Assembly: GCA_902477075.1 (NCBI GenBank)
Contig: CABSFU010000037.1
Location: 1 to 5,096 of the forward strand
DNA length: 5,096 nucleotides
Direction of reading: 5' to 3'
From: UMGS1498 sp900552335
Lineage (GTDB): Bacteria > Bacillota_I > Bacilli_A > RF39 > UBA660
Shown here: positions 1 to 4,968 of the stretch, piece after piece
Layout: every line of letters starts with the position of its first letter
Numbering within the stretch: position 1 is the stretch's first letter
Made by a program: the position numbers and the translations under genes
The notes under the pieces: generated by a model
Seen by the model: only the letters and a program-made list of their open reading frames with translations
Database searches by the model: none
What the model was told of the DNA's origin: nothing

Positions 1-351
1 GAAGAATTAAATAATAATATGAATAATTTATCAAGTATGATTACAGCTAATCAAGCAAATATTTATGATTTAAATGGTAAGTTACCTAAGATTACTAAGC
101 TGACAATACAGCTCAATGGAGAAGGGGCAGGAAATGTTTCTCTTCCAGATGGATATACTTATGAAAATACTATTATATTAGTTACTTATGGAATCGTAGA
201 TGGCAATAGATATGATTTCGCATATAGTGCCATTGCAAGTTCAAGTACACGTTATATGTACATAGGAACTGATAACAAGATATATGTATTGAATACTGGT
301 CTTAAAAATTGTATGTTCGAATTATATATTCAAAAATATATTGTTGATTAA
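1..351 (+). CDS. C-terminal fragment of a probable phage tail fibre-like protein (5' end outside window)
   Basis: The reading frame is open from base 1 (EELNNN...) to the TAA at 349-351, so about 116 residues are the end of a longer protein. The ATG at 19 is an internal Met: no Shine-Dalgarno site precedes it and the frame continues to the edge. The first ~27 residues are rich in Asn, Leu and Met with a heptad-like pattern, consistent with a coiled-coil stalk. The rest looks beta-rich, with alternating hydrophobic and polar residues and many Tyr, Ser, Thr and Gly (for example ILVTYGIVDG and FELYIQKYIVD). A trimeric stalk followed by a small beta head is the usual architecture of phage tail-fibre or baseplate tips in Firmicutes prophages, and the ending resembles those proteins. 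This is recognition by style, not by a catalytic motif. A surface adhesin or tailocin component would look similar. No lysis or integrase gene follows it here. Confidence 0.55.
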   Translation, partial: EELNNNMNNLSSMITANQANIYDLNGKLPKITKLTIQLNGEGAGNVSLPDGYTYENTIILVTYGIVDGNRYDFAYSAIASSSTRYMYIGTDNKIYVLNTGLKNCMFELYIQKYIVD

Positions 352-353
352 AT

Positions 354-380
354 TTAATAATTGATATTCAATATTATTAA
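354..380. other. A/T-only imperfect dyad just after the stop codon
   Basis: An inner 5-bp stem ATTGA/TCAAT (360-364 with 368-372) encloses the loop TAT. An outer TTAATA/TATTAA stem (354-359 with 375-380) joins it across a 2-base bulge. It starts three bases after the stop of the tail-like gene and has no U-run behind it. In DNA this A/T-rich, such a dyad can arise by chance. It might protect the 3' end of the mRNA, but it does not qualify as a terminator. Confidence 0.25.
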
Positions 381-417
381 TAAGTTTAGTTAATTATTTG
401 AATATAAAGATTAGATG

Positions 418-472
418 TCATTTGATTATGTTCATTTATGAAATCTTGCAAAATCAAATGAATATATTTTTT
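418..472 (+). terminator. Possible intrinsic terminator of the tail-like gene
   Basis: A perfect 10-bp inverted repeat, TCATTTGATT (418-427) and AATCAAATGA (452-461), surrounds a 24-base loop. The loop contains its own small dyad (TTCA/TGAA, 431-434 and 439-442). A six-T run follows at 467-472. The long loop, the low GC of the stem and the 5-base gap before the Ts make it a weak terminator candidate. It is in the right place to end the upstream transcript. A protein-binding palindrome is an alternative. Confidence 0.35.
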
Positions 473-502
473 AAAAATGATAGCTTTTATAAAGCAGACA
501 AT

Positions 503-535
503 AAAAAAGTACTTGCGATATGAAGTACTTTTTTT
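503..535. terminator. Strong bidirectional intrinsic terminator-like hairpin upstream of priA
   Basis: AAAAAAGTACTT (503-514) pairs perfectly over 12 bp with AAGTACTTTTTT (523-534) across the 8-base loop GCGATATG. The T run on the + strand is 529-535. The matching A run on the 5' side provides a U tail for transcripts arriving on the - strand. It separates the upstream tail-like gene from priA. Its 3' half overlaps a candidate promoter for priA, so the same DNA may both stop upstream transcription and start the next unit. Confidence 0.72.
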
Positions 536-542
536 ATATAAT
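513..542 (+). promoter_or_regulatory. Candidate sigma-A type promoter for priA, nested in the terminator hairpin
   Basis: A perfect -10 hexamer TATAAT lies at 537-542. The best -35 match is TTGCGA at 513-518 (four of six bases), with an 18-base spacer. The predicted start of transcription is near A549. That leaves an mRNA leader of about ten bases that begins with the Shine-Dalgarno sequence itself. There is no room for a promoter further downstream. TATAAT can arise by chance in such AT-rich DNA, so the alternative is read-through from upstream. Confidence 0.4.
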
Positions 543-548
543 TTATGT

Positions 549-555
549 AGGTGAT
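549..555 (+). promoter_or_regulatory. Ribosome binding site that fixes the priA start at 559
   Basis: AGGTGAT is an exact match to part of the canonical AAGGAGGTGATC site complementary to the 16S rRNA 3' end. It lies three bases before ATG 559, so the GG core is about seven bases away. It decides between the ATG at 559 and the in-frame ATG at 520, which sits in the terminator hairpin with no ribosome binding site. Confidence 0.85.
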
Positions 556-558
556 ACT

Positions 559-2721
559 ATGTATGCAGATGTGTTAGTAGAATTAAAAGCAAAAGGAATT
601 GATCAAACATTTACTTATAAAATACCAAATCAAATTTTATCCACTATTCAAGTAGGAGTACGTGTTCTAGTACCTTTTGGTAAACAAGAATTAGAAGGCT
701 TTGTTTTAAAAATTAACTCTGATTATGAAGGAGATTTTCAATTAAAAGAAATAATTAAGCAAATAGATGAGCAGCCTGTTTTAAATGAAGAAATGTTAGA
801 ACTTGGAAAATACATGAGTAAAAAAACCTTAACCAATTTGATTACTTGTTATCAAACAATGCTTCCTAGTGCTTTAAAAGCAAAACATAATCTGCAAGTT
901 TCTAAAAAATATTGTAGTTATATTCTGTTAGGAAAAGAAGAACAAGGAAAAACAGAAAGTCAGAAAAAAATAATTGAAATGGTCAAAAAAGAAAAGAAAA
1001 TGCCCAAAAAAGTTCTATCAGATATTTCTGTTTCTAGTTTAAATACTTTATTAAAAAAAGGAATATTAGTAGAAGAAAAAGAAGAAGTTTATCGATTTCA
1101 TAAAGATATTCAAAAGGAAAAGAATAACTATACTTTAACGGAAAGTCAAAAGAAAGCAATAGAAACAATTTATCAATCCACTTCATTTCAAACTTATCTA
1201 TTACATGGTGTAACGGGAAGTGGTAAAACAGAAGTATATATGAATGTCATCGAAGAAGTTTTAAAAAAGAAAAAAGAAGCTTTAGTATTAGTTCCAGAAA
1301 TATCTTTAACTCCCCAATTAGTAGAAACATTTGAAAAAAGATTTGGTGATAATGTTGCTATTTTACATAGTAATCTATCCATGGGTGAAAAATATGATGA
1401 ATGGAGAAGAATAGAGAGAAAAGAAGTTTCCATTGTAATAGGTGCTAGAAGTGCTATTTTTGCGCCATTAACGAACTTGGGAATTATCATCATTGATGAA
1501 GAACATTCTAGTACGTATAAACAAGAAAATAATCCAAAATATAACACAGTGGATATTGCTATTTATCGAGCAAAAAAATACAATATTCCTTTGGTACTAG
1601 GAAGTGCAACCCCTTTAATAGAAAGTTATACAAGAGCAAAAACTGGTATTTATAAATTGATACAATTAAAAAATAAAATTACAAATACAGAAATAGAGAC
1701 TCATTTAGTAGATATGAGAGAAGAAATAAAAAATCATCATCCTGTATTATCCAGAATATTAGAAGAAAAAATCAAAGAAGCTCTTGAACAACATCATCAG
1801 GTATTACTTCTTTTAAATAGAAGAGGATATACAACCGTTACTACTTGTAAAAATTGTGGATATGTTCATAAGTGTAAATATTGTGATATCCCTCTTACTT
1901 ACCATAAAACGAGTAATATGATGAGATGTCATTATTGTGGATATGCGGAACCTATTTTAAAAGTATGTCCAGAATGTGCTTCTAAAAATATTAATAGTTA
2001 TGGTATGGGAACCGAAAAATTAGTAGAATACATAGAAGAACATTTTAAAGAAGCAAAAGTGGTTCGTATGGATAATGATACTACTTCTAAAAAAGGTAGC
2101 CATGAACAAATGATTCATGATTTCGAAAACCAAAAATACAATATCTTAATCGGAACACAAATGATATCAAAAGGATTAAATTTTAAAAACGTTAGTGTAG
2201 TAGGTGTTATTAGTGGAGATAGCTCTTTAAATTTACCAGATTTTAGAAGTGCAGAAAGAACATTTGCTTTAATTAATCAAGTAATGGGAAGAGCAGGAAG
2301 ATTTGATTTAAAAGGAACAGTAATTGTACAAGGATTTAATATAGATCATTATAGTATCGTAAAAGCGATTCAAAATGATTATGATGGTTTTTATTTAGAA
2401 GAATTAAAAATTAGAAAAATGTTAAAATATAGTCCTTTCTACAATTTAACATCTATTAAAATAAGGAATAAAGATTATGAAAAAGCTTCTTTAGAAGCAA
2501 ATAAAATTGCTGCTTATTTGAGAAAAGAAAATATGCCAGATACTTATATATTAGGTCCAGCACCAGCTATGATTCCAAAAATTAATAATGTTTATGAATT
2601 ACAGATTATTTTAAAGTATAAAAAAAGTGATAAAATTCTAAAAATATTAGAAGAAATCAAAAAAATATATCAAACTAATAAAATAACAGTAGATATCGAT
2701 ATCAATCCATATTTATTGTAA
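559..2721 (+). CDS. priA: Primosomal protein N' (replication restart helicase PriA)
   Basis: PriA recognises stalled or collapsed replication forks in the cytoplasm, unwinds 3'-to-5', and reloads the replicative helicase through primosome partners. The 720 residues match the family (about 730 in E. coli). Residues 1-100 form the 3'-end DNA-binding domain (RVLVPFGKQELEGFVL), followed by a winged-helix region. The helicase core begins at TLTESQKKA (192-200), with Walker A GVTGSGKT (217-224), GARSAIFAP (295-303), Walker B DEEH (313-316) and motif III GSATP (348-352). A zinc module follows with eight cysteines (430, 433, 439, 442, 457, 460, 470, 473) spaced as in E. coli PriA. Motif V is GTQMISKG (532-539) and motif VI QVMGRAGR (574-581). 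All key residues are present, so the enzyme should be active. An upstream in-frame ATG at 520 would add 13 residues but lies in a hairpin. The usual Firmicutes neighbours def and fmt are not seen downstream. Confidence 0.97.
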   Translation: MYADVLVELKAKGIDQTFTYKIPNQILSTIQVGVRVLVPFGKQELEGFVLKINSDYEGDFQLKEIIKQIDEQPVLNEEMLELGKYMSKKTLTNLITCYQTMLPSALKAKHNLQVSKKYCSYILLGKEEQGKTESQKKIIEMVKKEKKMPKKVLSDISVSSLNTLLKKGILVEEKEEVYRFHKDIQKEKNNYTLTESQKKAIETIYQSTSFQTYLLHGVTGSGKTEVYMNVIEEVLKKKKEALVLVPEISLTPQLVETFEKRFGDNVAILHSNLSMGEKYDEWRRIERKEVSIVIGARSAIFAPLTNLGIIIIDEEHSSTYKQENNPKYNTVDIAIYRAKKYNIPLVLGSATPLIESYTRAKTGIYKLIQLKNKITNTEIETHLVDMREEIKNHHPVLSRILEEKIKEALEQHHQVLLLLNRRGYTTVTTCKNCGYVHKCKYCDIPLTYHKTSNMMRCHYCGYAEPILKVCPECASKNINSYGMGTEKLVEYIEEHFKEAKVVRMDNDTTSKKGSHEQMIHDFENQKYNILIGTQMISKGLNFKNVSVVGVISGDSSLNLPDFRSAERTFALINQVMGRAGRFDLKGTVIVQGFNIDHYSIVKAIQNDYDGFYLEELKIRKMLKYSPFYNLTSIKIRNKDYEKASLEANKIAAYLRKENMPDTYILGPAPAMIPKINNVYELQIILKYKKSDKILKILEEIKKIYQTNKITVDIDINPYLL

Positions 2722-2757
2722 TTTCACAGAAATTTCATAAAAATAAGGTACTTTAAT
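2722..2757 (+). promoter_or_regulatory. Candidate operator and promoter of the two-component genes (11-bp-period direct repeat plus -10)
   Basis: TTTCACA (2722-2728) and TTTCATA (2733-2739) form a direct repeat with starts 11 bp apart, one helical turn. That is the spacing typically bound by OmpR/PhoB-family dimers. A -10-like TTTAAT (2752-2757, five of six bases) follows 12 bases after the repeat. No good -35 exists at the proper distance (GAAATT at 2729-2734). A repeat standing in for the -35 is the layout of activator-dependent Pho-type promoters, so autoactivation by the downstream regulator is plausible. No terminator separates priA from this unit (gap 52 bases), so read-through from priA is also possible. 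Confidence 0.4.
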
Positions 2758-2773
2758 AAAAGGAAGTGATATT

Positions 2774-3442
2774 ATGAAAATTTTAGTAGTAGATGATGAA
2801 ACTTTAATTAGAGAGGTCATTAAAGAATATGCCTCTTTAGAAAATTACTTAGTAAAAGAAGCTAGTAATGGATATGAAGCTATTGAAATGGTCAAAAAAG
2901 AAGATTTTGATTTAATTATTATGGATATTATGATGCCAAAATTGGATGGTTATTCTGCTAGTCGCGAAATCAAAAAGATAAAAGACATTCCTATTATTAT
3001 GTTATCTGCTAGAGGAGAAGAATTAGATAAACTAAATGGATTTGATTTAGGTATAGACGATTATATTACTAAGCCATTTAGCCCAAAAGAACTCATAGCC
3101 CGAATCAAAGCAGTCAGCAAAAGAAATAGTACCCATGATAAGTTTACTTATGAAGATTTAGAAATAGATTATCAAGCACACACAGTAAGTGTTGATGGAA
3201 AAGATTTAAAACTAACGCCAAAAGAATATGAATTACTATGCTATTTTGTCAATAATAAAAATATAGCGCTTTCTAGAGAACAACTTCTTAGTAAATTATG
3301 GGGCTATGATTTCTTTGGAGATGATAGAACCATCGATACACATATTAAAATGCTTAGAAATAATTTAGGAAAATACCGTGATTTAATCGTTACAGTTAGA
3401 GGATTAGGATATAAATTTGAAATCAAAAACGAACTTAATTAA
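2774..3442 (+). CDS. OmpR/PhoB-family two-component response regulator
   Basis: This cytoplasmic transcription factor is phosphorylated by a partner kinase and then binds DNA as a dimer. Its 222 residues are a normal length. The receiver domain (about 1-118) has the acidic pair D7-D8, phospho-acceptor D51 in IIMDIMMP, switch residue S78 in IPIIMLSA, and K100 in the YITKPF motif. A winged-helix effector domain follows (about 125-217), with LTPKEYELLCYF, the recognition region RTIDTHIKMLRNNLG, and the closing VRGLGYKF. All phosphorylation residues are intact. The start has a good site, AAGGAAGTGAT (2760-2770), three bases before the ATG. Its end overlaps the kinase gene by 26 bases, indicating an operon and translational coupling. 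The regulon is unknown. Similarity to PhoB/PhoP, WalR and VanR types is at subfamily level only, so no symbol is given. Confidence 0.95.
   Translation: MKILVVDDETLIREVIKEYASLENYLVKEASNGYEAIEMVKKEDFDLIIMDIMMPKLDGYSASREIKKIKDIPIIMLSARGEELDKLNGFDLGIDDYITKPFSPKELIARIKAVSKRNSTHDKFTYEDLEIDYQAHTVSVDGKDLKLTPKEYELLCYFVNNKNIALSREQLLSKLWGYDFFGDDRTIDTHIKMLRNNLGKYRDLIVTVRGLGYKFEIKNELN
3406..3409 (+). promoter_or_regulatory. Ribosome binding site supporting a TTG start for the kinase
   Basis: AGGA lies seven bases before TTG 3417, inside the codons for the conserved RGLGYKF end of the regulator. There is no in-frame ATG between it and the first transmembrane segment, and the next in-frame ATG (residue 66) would remove that segment. 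This makes TTG the best start. Confidence 0.6.
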
Positions 3443-4799
3443 AAAAATATGGTTTTATTTAACCATCTTTTCTGTTAGTATTTTGTCAATTTTATGGTTT
3501 TTTCAAGTTATTTTTTTAAATGCGTATTATACTTGGGTTAAAATAAATGATATTTCTAGTATTGCTTCTAAAGTAAAAGAAGGATATCAAAGTAATAATT
3601 ATGAAGAATTAATGGATATTTTAGCATATAATCAAGATGTCTGTATTGATATTGTTAGAAGTGATAATGAAGAATATTACTCTAGTGGATTAAATAGAAA
3701 ATGTATTAGTACAGTAGAAGCAAAAAATTTGTACAATAAATATGTAAAAGAATTCATGAACAATCATATGATAACAGGTAGCTATAAAATCACAGATAAT
3801 CGCTTTGAAAATAAAGTGTTAGTTACAGGAATAAAATTAGAAGACAATTATTACGCCTTTATTTCTACAACATTAGAACCATTAACATCAACAACTAAAA
3901 TTTTAATTAGTCAATTAATCTATGTAACTATTCTTGTTTTATGTCTTTCTTTCTTAATTGCTTATTTTGTTTCTAAAAAAATATCAGGCCCTATGATTGA
4001 AATTAATAAAAAGGCAAAAAGAATGTCAAAAGGGGATTATCAATTTTCTTTTAAGACAGATAGTAATATATCAGAAATAGTTGAACTTACTACTACGTTA
4101 GATGAAGCAAAAGATGAATTAGAAAAAACAGATGATTTGAGAAGAGAACTACTTGCTAATGTATCTCATGATTTAAAGACACCACTTACAATGATTAAAG
4201 CATATGCTGAAATGGTTCGAGATATTACTTATAAAGATAAGGAGAAAAGAGAAAGCAATTTAAATACCATCATTGAAGAAACAGATCGCTTAACTCTTTT
4301 AGTGAATGATATATTAGATTTATCTAAACTTGGATCTGTAGTAGAAATAAAATGTGAAGATTTTGATTTAAATCAAATGATAAGAACGATTATGAAACGT
4401 TTTGAATGCTTTGAGGATATCAAATTTGTTTATGAAAATGAAAAAACTTTAATGGTACATGCTGATATTAAAAAAATGGAACAAGTAATCTATAATTTGG
4501 TAGGAAATGCGATTAATTATGTAGGGAAGGATAAAAAAGTAATGATTCAAATTATAGAAAATAAATCTACTTATACAGTAGAAGTAATAGATCATGGGAA
4601 AGGAATTAAAAATGAAGAGCTAGATAAAATATGGGATAAATATTATAAAATAGATAAAACACATCAAAGAAATCAAGTCGGTACAGGGATTGGATTATCT
4701 ATTGTAAAGGAAATATTAAAAAATCATAACTTTAATTATGGAGTGAAATCAGAATTAAAAAAAGGAACAACATTTTATTTTGAAATTAAAAAAGCTTAA
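3417..4799 (+). CDS. Membrane sensor histidine kinase, partner of the upstream response regulator
   Basis: This inner-membrane kinase autophosphorylates on His and passes the phosphate to the adjacent regulator. Its 460 residues start at TTG. The first transmembrane segment is about 11-34. An extracytoplasmic sensor of about 125 residues (36-160) has no recognised ligand motif but carries two cysteines, C76 and C96, that could form a disulfide. The second transmembrane segment is about 162-185, then a HAMP linker (about 186-238). The HisKA dimerisation helix has H251 in SHDLKTP. The ATPase domain has the N box YNLVGNAINY (359-368; N360, N364, N367), G1 DHGKGI (392-397), an F-box-like IWDKYYKID (405-413) and G2 GTGIGLS (422-428). 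All catalytic motifs are intact. The 26-base overlap with the regulator gene supports a cognate pair. The stimulus cannot be read from the sequence, and no transporter or resistance gene lies nearby to hint at it. Confidence 0.95.
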   Translation: MKSKTNLIKKIWFYLTIFSVSILSILWFFQVIFLNAYYTWVKINDISSIASKVKEGYQSNNYEELMDILAYNQDVCIDIVRSDNEEYYSSGLNRKCISTVEAKNLYNKYVKEFMNNHMITGSYKITDNRFENKVLVTGIKLEDNYYAFISTTLEPLTSTTKILISQLIYVTILVLCLSFLIAYFVSKKISGPMIEINKKAKRMSKGDYQFSFKTDSNISEIVELTTTLDEAKDELEKTDDLRRELLANVSHDLKTPLTMIKAYAEMVRDITYKDKEKRESNLNTIIEETDRLTLLVNDILDLSKLGSVVEIKCEDFDLNQMIRTIMKRFECFEDIKFVYENEKTLMVHADIKKMEQVIYNLVGNAINYVGKDKKVMIQIIENKSTYTVEVIDHGKGIKNEELDKIWDKYYKIDKTHQRNQVGTGIGLSIVKEILKNHNFNYGVKSELKKGTTFYFEIKKA

Positions 4800-4826
4800 A
4801 AAGTACTTGAAAAAAGTATTTTTTTT
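4798..4826 (+). terminator. Intrinsic terminator of the two-component operon
   Basis: AAAAAGTACTT (4798-4808) pairs with AAGTATTTTTT (4814-4824) over 11 bp with one G-U pair, across the loop GAAAA. The T run is 4819-4826 (eight Ts). It overlaps the stop codon of the kinase gene. The 5' arm is the same 11-base word used in the hairpin before priA. Confidence 0.75.
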
Positions 4827-4862
4827 GTGTAGAATGTGTATAGATAGAAAATAGTAATATAG

Positions 4863-4909
4863 TTTGTAAATTGGAAGTACACATAAAAATAATGTACACT
4901 ATTTGTAAA
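4863..4909. repeat. Nested pairs of short direct repeats in the pilin leader
   Basis: TTTGTAAA occurs at 4863-4870 and 4902-4909, and GTACAC at 4877-4882 and 4894-4899, so the second pair lies inside the first. The starts are 39 and 17 bases apart. They flank the candidate promoter and stop immediately before the G run. They could be binding sites for a regulator or remnants of a small duplication. Chance is possible in this composition, although GTACAC is less expected there than A/T words. Confidence 0.35.
4871..4900 (+). promoter_or_regulatory. Weak candidate promoter for the prepilin gene
   Basis: TTGGAA (4871-4876) and TACACT (4895-4900), each four of six bases, are 18 bases apart. Transcription would start near 4907, so the G run would lie at the very beginning of the RNA. 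An alternative pairing is TTGTAA (4864-4869) with AATAAT (4888-4893), starting near 4900. Neither is strong, but a promoter is expected somewhere between the terminator at 4826 and the gene at 4969. Confidence 0.3.
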
Positions 4910-4910
4910 C

Positions 4911-4920
4911 GGGGGGGGGG
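4911..4920 (+). repeat. Homopolymer run of ten G upstream of the prepilin gene
   Basis: Ten consecutive G form the only long G or C homopolymer in this A/T-rich window. Runs of this length mutate in length by slipped-strand mispairing and are a hallmark of phase-variable surface genes in several bacteria. It lies 48 bases before the pilin start codon, in the leader rather than in the pilin coding sequence. Any switching would thus act on transcription, attenuation or leader translation. An assembly or base-calling artefact cannot be excluded from the sequence alone. Confidence 0.9.
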
Positions 4921-4941
4921 TAATTTTACCAACCCTTTTTT
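4916..4941 (+). terminator. Terminator-like (attenuator) hairpin built on the G run
   Basis: GGTA (4919-4922) pairs with TACC (4927-4930) around the loop ATTT. After a two-base bulge (AA, 4931-4932), CCC (4933-4935) pairs with GGG (4916-4918). Six T follow at 4936-4941. More G from the run could wobble-pair with the U tail, and the CCC can pair in several registers with the run. It lies between the possible promoter and the pilin gene and the kinase operon already has its own terminator, so an attenuator role is plausible. The bulge makes it weaker than the other two hairpins. Confidence 0.45.
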
Positions 4942-4968
4942 ATTTGCTGAAAACGGAAGGAAGATTGT

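Noticed and set aside
19..351. A complete 110-residue gene starting at ATG 19
   Set aside because: The frame is open back to base 1 and no Shine-Dalgarno site precedes ATG 19, so it is better read as the end of a longer protein.
481..495. Small GCTTT/AAAGC hairpin as another terminator
   Set aside because: Only 5 bp with a 3-base loop and no T run behind it; this is expected by chance in such A/T-rich DNA.
520..558. A 13-residue N-terminal extension of PriA from the in-frame ATG at 520
   Set aside because: This ATG lies in the terminator hairpin with no ribosome binding site. The ATG at 559 has an exact AGGTGAT site and begins where PriA proteins normally start (MYADVLVEL).
1194..1547. An open frame of 117 codons on the - strand
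   Set aside because: It lies wholly within the helicase core of priA, has no plausible ribosome binding site or recognisable domain, and is explained as an antisense shadow of a conserved gene.
559..4799. Mycoplasma-type genetic code (TGA as Trp)
   Set aside because: Trp is encoded by TGG in PriA, the regulator and the kinase, and no in-frame TGA occurs in any of the recognised genes.
4904..4926. The G run as a -35/-10 spacer (TTGTAA ... TAATTT), as in some phase-variable promoters
   Set aside because: The present spacer is 11 bases, far from the required 16-18, and the -10 match is poor. It would need about six more G, so it is kept only as a remote alternative.
4860..4968. A cyclic-di-GMP riboswitch before the pilin gene
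   Set aside because: The conserved GEMM core (such as GACGCAAAGCC) is absent and the leader is too short for the known aptamers.
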